From Chloroflexota bacterium (GTDB taxonomy: Bacteria; Chloroflexota; Dehalococcoidia; Lucifugimonadales; UBA3495), in assembly GCA_028873965.1 (NCBI GenBank), contig JAPPMU010000033.1, positions 1-64,000 of the forward strand: a DNA stretch of 64,000 nt, given 5' to 3'. The notes below the pieces were generated by a model that saw only the letters and a list, made by a program, of their open reading frames with translations, was not told where the DNA came from and made no database searches. The position numbers were made by a program, and so were the translations under genes. Below are positions 8,126-16,628 of this stretch, piece by piece (within the stretch, counting starts at the first letter, position 1; every line of letters begins with the position of its first letter).

Positions 8126-8470
8126 CTACTTGCCGTCTTCGATGCTGACGGTGATGATGGCGTTGGCGATCAGCGTGCCGTCGCTGCCATCATCGTTGAG
8201 CAGTTCGAGACCTCCCACCACGACGTTCACGTTGGCGCGACCGTGGGGCAGCGAGTCGGCGACCTCGTCGGCGTTGACCTTCTCGGGGTGAGGCGCGCCG
8301 ATGGTCACATCGACGGTCATGTCGTCGGCGGTGGCGCCGACCAGGCGGGAAAAGCCGAGGCTGCTGTGGTGGATAGCGTCAAACACGGCCCGCTTGGCCG
8401 CCAGGGTGTAGTCCAGGCCGTGAACATCCACGCCCATACCCATTTCGGTAACGCAACGCACGAGAGCCAT
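8126..8470 (-). CDS. Lin0512-family conserved protein
   Basis: The 114-residue protein fits the small conserved Lin0512-type family: VTEMGMGVDVHG near the start, AAKRAVFDAIHHSSLG, then VTIGAPHPEKVNADEVADSLPHG, and a strand-rich C-terminus. AGGAGG lies 8 nt before the ATG. No catalytic chemistry is established for the family to my knowledge; members are short enzyme-like domains found in varied bacteria. The gene stands between palindromic elements of family C (upstream) and family A (downstream) and appears monocistronic. Confidence 0.75.
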   Translation of the reverse strand: MALVRCVTEMGMGVDVHGLDYTLAAKRAVFDAIHHSSLGFSRLVGATADDMTVDVTIGAPHPEKVNADEVADSLPHGRANVNVVVGGLELLNDDGSDGTLIANAIITVSIEDGK

Positions 8471-8609
8471 ATCGTGACCTCCTGAACGGTCGATTGGTCT
8501 GTCAAGGGGAAGGCGGCAGTCCGCAGGTGTCGATGCCGCCGTTGGGCCATTTAACGGCAGCGCCAGTGGCAAGTCAAGCGGAGACCATCTTGTCGCGGCG
8601 CCCTCGGGG

Positions 8610-8727
8610 ATTGTCAGAATCAAGATTTGCCGGATTACAAGATTTGCCGGATTTGGATGTTCTTTGCCACCGGACCGCTCTAATCCGGCAAATCCCAAAA
8701 TCCGGCAAATCCTGATTCTGACGATTG
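8610..8727. repeat. Family-C palindromic element (variant)
   Basis: ATTGTCAGAATCAAGATTTG on the left mirrors CAAATCCTGATTCTGACGAT on the right, with repeated TTTGCCGGATT / AATCCGGCAAA arms inside. Its right end runs straight into the -10 box of modA, so the element forms the upstream part of that promoter. Confidence 0.75.
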
Positions 8728-8734
8728 CTATAAT
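8726..8734 (+). promoter_or_regulatory. Extended -10 promoter of modA
   Basis: TGCTATAAT is a perfect extended -10 box. Only 9 nt separate it from the ATG at 8744, so transcription would begin within a few bases of the start codon, giving an almost leaderless mRNA. No -35 was identified; the upstream sequence is a family-C palindrome. Confidence 0.6.
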
Positions 8735-8743
8735 GCGCTCGCA

Positions 8744-9619
8744 ATGATTTCCCGCACGTTTCCCATCGCCGCCGCTTGGCTTGTTGCGACGGCTGTTGCC
8801 CTAGGGTGCGCGGCCGCCGCGTCCCAGGATGCAACGCCGGCGGACACGGTGACCGTGTTCGCCGCGTCGTCGCTGGGGGAGCCGTTCCGGGCCGTGGCCG
8901 ACGCCTTTGAGGCCGAAAACCCTGGCATCAAGGTGACCTTCAATTTCGCGGGCAGCCAGGCGTTGCGCACCCAGCTGGAACACGGAGCGCGGGCGGACGT
9001 TTTCGCATCGGCCGACTGGGAGCAGATGGCAGCGATCAGGAAAGCCAACCTGCTGGGGAACATTCCGGAATACTTCGCCACCAACCGACTGGCGGTGGTC
9101 GCGCCGCTAGGCTCGGATACCGTGCAGAGCCTGGACGACCTGGCGCGCCCGGGGGTGAGCATCGCCATCGCGTCGGCGGAGGTGCCGGCCGGGGCCTACG
9201 CCCGCGCGACGCTCGGCCTGATGGCAGAGTCGGAAGATTTCTCCGACGACTACACTGAGCGTGTGCTGACCAACGTCGTGACCCACGAGACCAACGTGCG
9301 CGCCGTGGCGCAGAAAGTCGCGCTGGGTGAGGTTGACGCCGGCATGGTTTACGAAACGGACGCCAAAGCCGCGCAATACCGCGACTCGTTTCGAGTGATC
9401 GAAATTCCGCTGCACTTCAACCCGGCGGCGGAGTATCCCATCGCGGCGCTGGGGGAGGCTGGCAACCCGCAACTCGGCCTGGACTTCATCGCCTTCGTGC
9501 AGGGCGACGACGGGCAGGCGATCCTCCGGGAATACGGGTTTGCGCCGCCGGCCAACGTGGCCTGCCCCTGCCACGACGGAACGCCCGCCGGCAGCCTTGC
9601 TCCGGCAACGCCGCAGTGA
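8744..9619 (+). CDS. modA: Molybdate ABC transporter substrate-binding protein
   Basis: This is the extracytoplasmic molybdate (or tungstate) receptor of an ABC importer. The 291-residue protein begins with a signal sequence (residues 1-27; a Cys at 22 in VALGC could be lipidated, though the lipobox is imperfect). The mature part opens with VTVFAASSLGEPF, then NFAGSQALRTQLEHGARADVFASAD, the Ser-rich oxyanion site typical of ModA, and later GEVDAGMVYETDA. A Cys pair (CPC) lies near the C-terminus. modB follows after 3 nt. The ATP-binding subunit ModC is not in the window. Confidence 0.93.
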   Translation: MISRTFPIAAAWLVATAVALGCAAAASQDATPADTVTVFAASSLGEPFRAVADAFEAENPGIKVTFNFAGSQALRTQLEHGARADVFASADWEQMAAIRKANLLGNIPEYFATNRLAVVAPLGSDTVQSLDDLARPGVSIAIASAEVPAGAYARATLGLMAESEDFSDDYTERVLTNVVTHETNVRAVAQKVALGEVDAGMVYETDAKAAQYRDSFRVIEIPLHFNPAAEYPIAALGEAGNPQLGLDFIAFVQGDDGQAILREYGFAPPANVACPCHDGTPAGSLAPATPQ

Positions 9620-9622
9620 TCG

Positions 9623-10471
9623 ATGTTCCCGAGGTTCCTGCTGGGCAACGGTCGGACTGACGGCGGGCGACACCAAGCGTCGCTGGGAGCGCTGGCCCCG
9701 GCCGGTGTAGCGGCGACCGTCATCTACGTGCTGTTCATCGGGCTGCCCATCGTGGCGCTGCTGGCGCGGGCGGGGCAGCAGGAAGGCTTCCTGGCCGGAC
9801 TGACCGGCGAACTGGTGCTCCAGGCATTGCGCTTGACGGTGATCACCAGCGTGGTGAGCATGGTAGTAGTCGTCGTCGTGGGAACGCCCTTTGCCCTGCT
9901 GCTGGCGCGCCGGCGATCCACCCTGCTGCGGGTGATCGACACCTTCGTGGAACTGCCCATCGTGCTGCCGCCGGTGGTGGCCGGCGTGGCGATGCTCATG
10001 GCTTTCGGCAGGAACGGCCTGCTGGGGCCGGCCTTGGGTGGACTGGGCGTGACCCTGCCGTTCACCACGGCGGCGGTGATCTTCGCGCAGGTGTTCGTGG
10101 CGGCGCCGTTCTACGTCCGGGCGGCCCGCATCGGGTTCGCCGGCGTCGACCCGACCTACGAGGAGGTGTCGCAGACCCTGGGCGTCTCGCCCTGGGCGAC
10201 ATTCTGGCGGTTGACGCTGCCGGTGGCGTGGCCGTCGCTGCTGACGGGACTGACCCTGGCCTGGGCGCGCGCGGTGTCGGAGTTCGGGGCGACGATCATG
10301 TTCGCCGGGAACCTGACCGGGCGCACGCAGACCATGCCGCTGGCGATCATGACCGCCATGGAATCCAGCCTGGGATCCGCGCTGGCGCTGGCGGTGCTGC
10401 TGCTGGCGATGTCCGCGCTGGCGCTGGCGGCGTTGAGCGTGCTGTTGCGAAGAAACGGGTCGACGGCATGA
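9623..10471 (+). CDS. modB: Molybdate ABC transporter permease
   Basis: The 282-residue membrane protein is the permease subunit of the molybdate importer. It shows about six hydrophobic segments and the ABC permease EAA loop (EEVSQTLGVSPWATFWRLTL, near residues 185-204), which docks the ATPase. ELPIVLPPVVAGVAMLMAFG and AVSEFGATIMFAGN are typical of ModB/CysT-type permeases. It follows modA by 3 nt and is surely co-transcribed. A palindromic element and then a divergent cupin gene follow, where modC would normally be, so the ATPase must come from elsewhere. Confidence 0.93.
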   Translation: MFPRFLLGNGRTDGGRHQASLGALAPAGVAATVIYVLFIGLPIVALLARAGQQEGFLAGLTGELVLQALRLTVITSVVSMVVVVVVGTPFALLLARRRSTLLRVIDTFVELPIVLPPVVAGVAMLMAFGRNGLLGPALGGLGVTLPFTTAAVIFAQVFVAAPFYVRAARIGFAGVDPTYEEVSQTLGVSPWATFWRLTLPVAWPSLLTGLTLAWARAVSEFGATIMFAGNLTGRTQTMPLAIMTAMESSLGSALALAVLLLAMSALALAALSVLLRRNGSTA

Positions 10472-10476
10472 CCGAT

Positions 10477-10614
10477 CTCATGCGTACCCCCAGCCTGTCA
10501 TCGCGAGGAGCGCGGCGACGTGGCGATCTCGTTGGGGTAACGGTCGTCGCTAAGGCAACCAGATTGCCACGCTGCGCTCGCAATGACGGATTGAGCCAAG
10601 TGGGTACGCGTGAG
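10477..10614. repeat. Family-B palindromic element
   Basis: The element begins CTCATGCGTACCCC and ends GTGGGTACGCGTGAG. Inner arms carry GTGGCGATCTCG / AGATTGCCACG and CATCGCGAGGAG / CGCTCGCAATGAC. It is 138 bp. No clear direct repeat is seen at its flanks. It lies immediately downstream of modB. Confidence 0.8.
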
Positions 10615-10633
10615 TGACGGGTGGTGGGGCGGA

Positions 10634-10966
10634 TCAGTCCTGCAGCAGGATGTACACCGCGCCCGACGGGGACAGGTCGTGGTGCGAATGGCCCTTGCCG
10701 GTGACGTCTTCCATGAGGCGGATGTCGCCGGCCCGCAGCACCCGCTTGGAGCCGTCGCTGGCCCCGATCTCCACCTCGCCCGACAGGTGGATGATCAGCC
10801 GACGCTCCGGCAGGGGATGAAAGTCCATCTGCCGCGACCCGTCAAACTCCTGCACGCGCACCTCGGACACGTTGATCAGCGCCCCCAATTCGGGGTGCTC
10901 CTCCAGGTTCAGGTCCTCGATGTGGCTCTCGCCGTCGGCGTCCGAAAATACCCTGTAAATCGCCAT
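10634..10966 (-). CDS. Cupin-domain protein
   Basis: A 110-residue single-domain beta-barrel protein. The sequence LPERRLIIHLSGEVEIGASD followed by RVLRAGDIRLMEDVTGKGHSHH has the layout of the cupin motifs, with the glycine-containing turns LSGEVEIG and RAGDI and a C-terminal histidine cluster (HSHH) that could help bind metal. The first motif lacks the classical double histidine, so metal binding is uncertain. GAGGGC precedes the ATG. It is flanked by palindromic elements and faces away from both neighbours. A small-molecule binding or isomerase role is possible. Confidence 0.75.
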   Translation of the reverse strand: MAIYRVFSDADGESHIEDLNLEEHPELGALINVSEVRVQEFDGSRQMDFHPLPERRLIIHLSGEVEIGASDGSKRVLRAGDIRLMEDVTGKGHSHHDLSPSGAVYILLQD

Positions 10967-11051
10967 TTTGCCCTCAAACCGTTTGTTGAAATTTGGCTGC
11001 CGGCGTATGCCGGCCCGGCACTGCCAACAACGTTACCACGCTGACGAGCTT

Positions 11052-11191
11052 CTCATGCGTACCCCCTTTCGTAAATCGTCAGAAGCAGGATTTTCAAGAT
11101 TTGGGGATTGTCAGGATTGGAACCGTTCCGTGATGGAGATATCCCAATCCTGCCAATCATAAAATCCCGTAAATCCTGCTTCTGACGATTC
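11052..11191. repeat. Family-C element beside a family-B terminus
   Basis: A family-B left end (CTCATGCGTACCCC) at 11052 is followed by a full family-C inverted repeat (11076-11191): AATCGTCAGAAGCAGGATTT mirrored by AAATCCTGCTTCTGACGATT. The family-B right terminus is degenerate (GGGGTA). Compare 61887-62054, where both ends survive. Confidence 0.75.
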
Positions 11192-11205
11192 AGATCAGGG
11201 GTATT

Positions 11206-11234
11206 TTGACAATCCCAACGCGGATAGTTAGCAT
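11206..11234 (+). promoter_or_regulatory. Promoter of moeA (TTGACA/TAGCAT)
   Basis: TTGACA at 11206-11211 is a consensus -35 box. After 17 nt comes TAGCAT (11229-11234), a four-of-six -10 box. The predicted start site is about 11241, just before the ATG at 11245, giving a very short leader. This explains why the in-frame TTG at 11206 should not be taken as the start codon. Confidence 0.55.
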
Positions 11235-11244
11235 CGCATCCACA

Positions 11245-12486
11245 ATGCCGGAATTCTTCAACGTGTTGCCTCCGGGGGAGGCGTTGGCGTTGCTCCTGGA
11301 TCTGCTTCCGGAGCGACCGGCCGCAGGGGTGTGTGTTGCGGATACCTCCCAAGCGTTGGGAAGGGTTGTTGCCGCGGAAATTCTGGCGACCGAATCCCTT
11401 CCGCCCTTTCCCCGCTCCACCATGGACGGCTACAGCGTGCGGGCGGCGGATACCTACGGAGCCAGCGACGGACTGCCGGCCTGGTTCACGCTGGTGGGCG
11501 AGGTGCCCATGGGACAGGGGCCCGACTTCGAGCTGGGTATCTGCGAGGCGGCAGTGGCCTACACCGGCGGGATGCTGGCGGGAAACGCCGATGCCGTGGT
11601 CATGGTGGAACACACGCAGGCCATCGACGCTCAAACCATCGAGGTGATGCGGCCCGTGGCTCCCGGAGAGAACGTCGCCCAGCCGGGTGAGGACGTGAGC
11701 GCCGGAGAGCCGGTCCTGCCGGCGGGGCACGTGATCCGGCCCCAGGACATCGGCGCGCTGCTCGCCCTGGGCATCCAGCGGGTCCAGGTGGCCGAGCGAC
11801 CACGGGTGGGCATCCTGTCCATGGGCGACGAGGTGGTTCATCCCAGCGCGACTCCCGGTACCGGACAAGTGCGGGACGTCAACACCTACACCGTCGCGGG
11901 GCAGGTTGTGTCCGCCGGCGGAACCGCGGTGCCCCTGGGCCTGGTTGGAGACGACTACGAGGAACAACTGGTTGCGGCGCGGCAGGGGTTGGCTCAGTCC
12001 GACATGCTGGTGCTGTCGGCTGGCAGTTCGGTCAGCGCACGTGACCGCACGGTGGACATCGTAGCCGAGCTTGGGGAACCCGGTCCCCTGGTGCACGGGC
12101 TGGCGCTGCGCCCCGGCAAGCCGGCTATCGTGGGCCTGTGCGACGGCAAGCCGGTCATCGGGCTGCCCGGCAACCCGGTGTCGGCCATGGTGGTGAGCAG
12201 CCTGCTGGTGCGACCCACGGTGTACCGGCTCATGGGCTGCGCCCATCCGCCCCCTGCGAACGAACAAACGGCGGTGCTGACGCAGGACATCCCATCCGCC
12301 GCCGGTCGCGAAGACTACGTACCGGTGCGACTGTCAGAGAGCGATGATGGGACGACGATAGCCCGTCCGGTTTGGGGAAAGAGCGGCTTCATCTTCACGT
12401 TGGTCAAGGCGGACGGCCTGGTGAGAGTGCCGGCGGACGCCGGCGGGGTCTACGCCGGTGAGCGGGTACAGGTGCGGGAGCTGTGA
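11245..12486 (+). CDS. moeA: Molybdopterin molybdotransferase MoeA
   Basis: MoeA inserts molybdate into adenylylated molybdopterin, the last step of molybdenum-cofactor synthesis. The protein (413 residues from ATG 11245) shows PRSTMDGYSVRAAD near residue 55, MVEHTQ near 118, the GDEVV motif near 192 and the GLPGNPVSAMVV loop near 310, all standard MoeA features; the C-terminal domain IV runs to the end. A frame extension to TTG 11206 overlaps the -35 box and is rejected. A second, fused MoeA lies 296 bp downstream, and modAB lie upstream. Confidence 0.93.
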   Translation: MPEFFNVLPPGEALALLLDLLPERPAAGVCVADTSQALGRVVAAEILATESLPPFPRSTMDGYSVRAADTYGASDGLPAWFTLVGEVPMGQGPDFELGICEAAVAYTGGMLAGNADAVVMVEHTQAIDAQTIEVMRPVAPGENVAQPGEDVSAGEPVLPAGHVIRPQDIGALLALGIQRVQVAERPRVGILSMGDEVVHPSATPGTGQVRDVNTYTVAGQVVSAGGTAVPLGLVGDDYEEQLVAARQGLAQSDMLVLSAGSSVSARDRTVDIVAELGEPGPLVHGLALRPGKPAIVGLCDGKPVIGLPGNPVSAMVVSSLLVRPTVYRLMGCAHPPPANEQTAVLTQDIPSAAGREDYVPVRLSESDDGTTIARPVWGKSGFIFTLVKADGLVRVPADAGGVYAGERVQVREL

Positions 12487-12781
12487 GACCAATTGTATTG
12501 CCTTAAACGGCAAGGGCTGGCGCCCGCTACGCAGGCCCCAGCCCCGTTGTAATATCGCACCAGGAGGGTGCCAGGGCACCCTGTCCAATTGACTATATCT
12601 ATACCTGACTATCGCGCTAATGTCAAAAGCCCGCGGGCCAGTGACGGCAACGCTGCGCTGCCATTTGGGCATGGACGCGGCGCACGATGGCGACGTTTGT
12701 AGGAAAGGGAAAGTTGCCTGTGGCTTATTAATGGCTTATTCCGGCTAATTATGGCTTATTCCGGCTAATTCAATACGAGCA
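12487..12781 (+). promoter_or_regulatory. Structured intergenic region between the two moeA genes
   Basis: No gene is seen. Two strong hairpins occur: 12506-12548 (GGGCTGG pairing with CCAGCCC, extended by CGG/CCG around a bulge) and 12565-12582 (AGGGTGCC pairing with GGCACCCT). The first could end the moeA transcript. A molybdenum-cofactor-responsive leader is a possibility from context only; I did not match a riboswitch consensus. Confidence 0.35.
12731..12770 (+). repeat. Two perfect 20-bp tandem repeats before MoeA-PBP gene
   Basis: ATGGCTTATTCCGGCTAATT occurs twice head to tail (12731-12750, 12751-12770), with a partial third copy (TGGCTTATTA) just before at 12721. The array ends 11 nt before the ATG at 12782. 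Position and periodicity suggest an operator or iteron-like site, or slippage in a promoter. Confidence 0.7.
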
Positions 12782-14743
12782 ATGCATACCGTCTCCGACA
12801 TCCACCATCACCGTCGCTACTTCCTGCAGGACATTCCCCTGGAAGAGGCGACGGCCCGCTGGTTCGGCGCCCTGAACGACGCCGGCGCATTGGCTCCGAT
12901 GCCCGGCGAGGATGCGCCGCTGACCGCCCTCGACATCGTGGGACGGGTCACCGCCGGGCCGGTATGGGCCGTTGCGTCGTCGCCGCACTATGACGCCGCC
13001 GCTATGGACGGCATCGCGGTACGGGCGGCCGACACAGCCCGAGCCACCGAGACGCGGCCGGTTGCTTTGGCGGTCGGCACTCAAGCCGTATGGGTTGATA
13101 CCGGCGATCCCATGCCGGTGGGCATGGATGCTGTGGTGATGATCGAGCACGTGCAGCGTGATCCCGCGAACCCGGACACCGTGCGCGTGTCCGATCCGGT
13201 CGCGCCGTGGCAGCACGTGCGCCCGTTGGGCGAGGACATCGTGGCCACCGAGTTGGTGCTGCCGGAAAACCATCGCATCACCCCCGCCGACCTGGGAGCC
13301 TGCGCCGCCGCCGGCCTCACCACGGTTCCGGTGCGCTGCCGTCCCCGGGTCACCATAATCCCCACCGGGGATGAACTGGCGCCCATCGGCGCGCCCCGGA
13401 AGCCCGGCGACATACCGGAGTTCAACTCGCTGATCCTCGCCGCCCTGGTTAGGCAGTGGGGCGGCGAACCGACGGTGCGCGAGCCGGTTCCAGACGATTT
13501 TGACGCCATCCGCGAAGCGGTTGTCTCGGGTCTGGAGTCGTCAGACGTAGTGGCGATCAACGCCGGCTCCTCCGCTGGCGACGCGGACTACACTGCCTCG
13601 GTTATCGAATCGCTGGGAACGCTGCTGGTGCACGGCATCGCGGTCCGGCCCGGGCATCCGGTGGCCCTGGGCGTGGCATCGGGCAAGGCGGTCATGGGCC
13701 TGCCCGGGTACCCGGTCTCGGCGGCTCTGACCGCTGAGTTGCTGCTGCTTCCGTTGCTGGAACTCCTGCTGGGCTCGGTGATGCCTGCGCGCCCCCGCAT
13801 CAGCGCCAACATCACCCGCAAGGTGGCGTCGCCCACCGGCGAGGATGAGTTCCTGCGCGTTGCGGTGGGACAGGTGGGCAGCAGGATGATCGCGACCCCG
13901 GTGCAGCGCGGCGCCGGCGTGGTGATGTCCCTGGTGCGCGCTGACGGCATCGTCCGGATCCCCAGGCACACCGAGGGAGTGGACGCCGGCGCCGAGGTGG
14001 AGGTGGAACTGCTGCGCCCGTTGGAGGAGGTGCAGAACACGATTGTCGCCATCGGCAGCCACGATCTGGCGCTGGACCTGATGCGCAGCTTTTTGCGGCG
14101 TGGTCGTCCTTCGGTAAACCTGGCGTCGGCCCACGTGGGCAGCCTTGGCGGGCTGCTGGCCCTGCGACGCGGCGAAGCCCACGTCTCCGGCTGCCACCTG
14201 CTGGATACCGAAACCGGCGAGTACAATACGTCCTACGTCCGCCGCTATCTGCCGGACACGCCCGTCGCCATCGTCCGCCTGGTAGGCCGCACCCAGGGCC
14301 TGATGACCGCTCCCGGTAACCCGCTGAACATTGCCAGCCTTGAGGACCTGCTGCGTCCGGAGGTCAGGTTCGTGAACCGCCAGCGCGGGTCAGGAACCAG
14401 GGTGCTGCTGGATTACCGGCTTCAGCAGATGGGAGCGGCGCCCGATGCAATCGTCGGCTACCGGCGCGAGGAATACAGCCACCTGGCGGTTGCGGCGGCG
14501 GTGTCGGGCGGGTCAGCCGACGCCGGGTTGGGGGTGCTGTCGGCGGCCCGGTCCCTGGAGTTGGAATTCGTTCCCCTGCTGAATGAGGAGTACGACCTGG
14601 TGATCCCCACGGAACACTACGAGGGCGGTCATCTTCAACCTATGTTGGACCTGCTCACCGACCCAGATTTCAGGCGGGCCGTCGATGACCTGGGCGGCTA
14701 CGACGTTTCGCGCATGGGCGAACTGCGGACGATGTTGCCATGA
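12782..14743 (+). CDS. MoeA fused to PBP-like (LysR substrate-type) domain
   Basis: The 653-residue protein has a full MoeA module (residues 1-415: SPHYDAAAMDGIAVRAAD near 75, MIEHVQ near 120, PTGDEL near 198, MGLPGYPVSAALTAELL near 305). A periplasmic-binding-protein-like domain of the PF12727 type follows (about 425-640: HDLALDLMRSFL, VNRQRGSGTRVLLDYRL, ADAGLGVLSAARSLELEFVP). Such fusions occur in archaea and anaerobic bacteria and may sense or channel molybdate/tungstate, or act in maturation of specific enzymes. It overlaps the TPR gene by 4 nt. The start is the ATG after the 20-bp repeats; no strong ribosome site. Confidence 0.88.
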   Translation: MHTVSDIHHHRRYFLQDIPLEEATARWFGALNDAGALAPMPGEDAPLTALDIVGRVTAGPVWAVASSPHYDAAAMDGIAVRAADTARATETRPVALAVGTQAVWVDTGDPMPVGMDAVVMIEHVQRDPANPDTVRVSDPVAPWQHVRPLGEDIVATELVLPENHRITPADLGACAAAGLTTVPVRCRPRVTIIPTGDELAPIGAPRKPGDIPEFNSLILAALVRQWGGEPTVREPVPDDFDAIREAVVSGLESSDVVAINAGSSAGDADYTASVIESLGTLLVHGIAVRPGHPVALGVASGKAVMGLPGYPVSAALTAELLLLPLLELLLGSVMPARPRISANITRKVASPTGEDEFLRVAVGQVGSRMIATPVQRGAGVVMSLVRADGIVRIPRHTEGVDAGAEVEVELLRPLEEVQNTIVAIGSHDLALDLMRSFLRRGRPSVNLASAHVGSLGGLLALRRGEAHVSGCHLLDTETGEYNTSYVRRYLPDTPVAIVRLVGRTQGLMTAPGNPLNIASLEDLLRPEVRFVNRQRGSGTRVLLDYRLQQMGAAPDAIVGYRREEYSHLAVAAAVSGGSADAGLGVLSAARSLELEFVPLLNEEYDLVIPTEHYEGGHLQPMLDLLTDPDFRRAVDDLGGYDVSRMGELRTMLP

Positions 14744-15267
14744 CCAGCCATCTTGACCAGCGCATCGCGCGCCGCCACGCCGAATTGGACGCCCAACTCG
14801 CGGCCAACGGCGGTCACCACCTGGATACCCTGCGCGCGCAGCATCGATTGGCGCACGCTTATCGAGCCGCCCGCCGGTTCGACGAGGCGCTACGTTGGTT
14901 CGACCGGGCCGCCGAGGGCAGCGCCCGTTTGCACGGGCCGGACCATCTCGAAACGCTGCGTTATCAGAGCAGCCTGGCCAATTGCCACTACGCCGCGGGG
15001 CACACCGACGTGGCTATCGAGATGTTCGGCGCCCTGTTTGAAGCGCGCCGCGCCGCGTTGGGCGAGGAGCATCCCGATACCCTGCGCAGCCGCGGTAGCC
15101 TGGCCAACGCGCTGCACGCGGTTGGTCGCTACGACGAGGCCGCGAGACTGCACCTCCGCAACGCCGGCGACCGGGCCGAGACGCTGGGCCGCCAGCATCC
15201 CTCCACCGAGGCGAGCCTCCGCAACCTGGCGCGAGCCGTCCGCGACGCCGGCGCGGATACCACCTGA
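14740..15267 (+). CDS. Tetratricopeptide-repeat protein
   Basis: A 175-residue protein made of four TPR units of the 42-residue kinesin-light-chain type. Repeated motifs are DTLRAQHRLAHAYRAARRFDEALRW, ETLRYQSSLANCHYAAGH, DTLRSRGSLANALHAVGRYDEAARL and STEASLRNLARAVRDAG (only key residues given). Such repeats bind proteins. The ATG overlaps the stop of the MoeA-PBP gene (ATGA), and the MFS gene starts 2 nt after its stop, so all three are translated together. No signal peptide; cytoplasmic. Partner unknown. Confidence 0.8.
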   Translation: MTSHLDQRIARRHAELDAQLAANGGHHLDTLRAQHRLAHAYRAARRFDEALRWFDRAAEGSARLHGPDHLETLRYQSSLANCHYAAGHTDVAIEMFGALFEARRAALGEEHPDTLRSRGSLANALHAVGRYDEAARLHLRNAGDRAETLGRQHPSTEASLRNLARAVRDAGADTT

Positions 15268-15269
15268 CC

Positions 15270-16580
15270 TTGACGTCCGGGAAAGCAGACAGAGGACCAT
15301 CCGCGCCGGAGCCGGCGGGTTCCGAAGCCACCACCTCGCTGCGGGCATGGTCGGTCCTGCTTCTGAACCGGACCCACCAGAGCACGGTGGTGCTGTCGTC
15401 CTACGGGCTCGGGCTGTTCCTTCCCTTTGTGCAGGCGGACCTGGATCTCAGCTACCTGGAGATAGGCATTCTGCAAGCCGTGTGGTGGGGCACGCCGGCG
15501 GTGTTGCTGGTGCCTTTCAGCCTGCTGTTCGCCCGGTTCAACCCCAACCGCCGGGTGTTGGCGGCGCTGGCGCTCATGGCGCCCTGCCTGTTCAGCCAGG
15601 GTCTCGCCCTCGGATTCTGGACCCTGCTGGCATCCCGGTTCCTGACGGTGCTCGTCCATGCGTCCATGGCGCCGGCGCGGCCGCTCCTGCTCCGCTGGTG
15701 GGCCGCTCCCCGTCAATATTCCAACGTAACTTCAATCGGTCTGTCCATGCACTCCACCTTCATGGCGGCGGCCCTCACCTTCGGGCCAATCATCATCGTA
15801 GTGCTGGATAGCTGGCGGCTGGCCTACTTCGTGCAGGGCGCGCTCATGGCCGGCCACCTGCTGGTGTGGGCGGCGCTGACCTGGGGCGCCAGGGAGCCGG
15901 CCCAGGTCCCGGAGGACGTCGTCGCCCCCGCGCCATCGCAAGACGTTCCCGCAGAGAGCGCCGTGGCAGAGCCAAACGCCAGGCCGCCGCTGGTACGTTC
16001 GCTGGTCTCCTACCCTCACGCCTGGCTGCTGGGCGTGGTCATGCTGTGGCTGTCGGCGTCGTGGACGACGATCCTGACCTTCCTGCCCACGATCCTGGAG
16101 CAGCACCGGGGCATAGCCATCACTTCCGGCAGCGTACTGTTTGGTTTCCTGTACTACGTCTTAATACCGGGGGCGCTGGCGGGCAGCTGGATATTCAATC
16201 ACATCACCAACCGGCGGCTGCTGGTGCTGTTGCCGGCCGCGCTGAACCTGGCGGCCACGGTGGGCGCGGTTTTGTCCGGCAACGTGGTGATTGCAGCGTT
16301 GGCCCTGACCGGGTTGGGGATTGCCTGGGTGTTCGTGCCGGCCATGGAGATACTGCCCTTTGAGTTCAGAAACATCCGGACGCGGGAGGTGTCGGTGCTG
16401 TCGGGGTTGGTTCAGACCTTCGGCGCGGTGGGCTTCGGCGCCGGCCCGGTGATCGCCGGAGCGCTGGCCCAGATGACCGGCTCCCTGGTCACGGGCGTGC
16501 TGGCCGTGGGCGCCATGACCGCCCTGGCCGTCGTCGCCGCGGCGGCGTTGCCGGGCCGGTTCGGCGGCCGGCTGGCCTGA
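15270..16580 (+). CDS. MFS transporter
   Basis: A 436-residue major-facilitator protein with about twelve hydrophobic segments and a charged central loop (about residues 205-240, rich in A, E and P). The first segments (VVLSSYGLGLFLPFVQADLDLSYLEIGIL) resemble monocarboxylate- or cyanate-type MFS carriers. The start is probably TTG 15270, two bases after the TPR stop, without a clear ribosome site, consistent with translational coupling. Substrate unknown; the company of the MoeA-PBP gene might suggest an anion or cofactor precursor, but this is guesswork. Confidence 0.8.
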   Translation: MTSGKADRGPSAPEPAGSEATTSLRAWSVLLLNRTHQSTVVLSSYGLGLFLPFVQADLDLSYLEIGILQAVWWGTPAVLLVPFSLLFARFNPNRRVLAALALMAPCLFSQGLALGFWTLLASRFLTVLVHASMAPARPLLLRWWAAPRQYSNVTSIGLSMHSTFMAAALTFGPIIIVVLDSWRLAYFVQGALMAGHLLVWAALTWGAREPAQVPEDVVAPAPSQDVPAESAVAEPNARPPLVRSLVSYPHAWLLGVVMLWLSASWTTILTFLPTILEQHRGIAITSGSVLFGFLYYVLIPGALAGSWIFNHITNRRLLVLLPAALNLAATVGAVLSGNVVIAALALTGLGIAWVFVPAMEILPFEFRNIRTREVSVLSGLVQTFGAVGFGAGPVIAGALAQMTGSLVTGVLAVGAMTALAVVAAAALPGRFGGRLA

Positions 16581-16628
16581 TTTACACTGGCAACATACAC
16601 CGGGCGCAGCCACCCACGAGGCAACAAA

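Noticed and set aside
10477-10624. Target-site duplication at the family-B copy after modB
   Set aside because: Flanks CATGACCGAT and TGACGGGTGG share only a few bases; a duplication cannot be supported for this copy.
11206-11244. TTG at 11206 as the moeA start codon
   Set aside because: It coincides with a consensus -35 box followed by a -10 box at 17-bp spacing; the ATG at 11245 gives the normal MoeA N-terminus.
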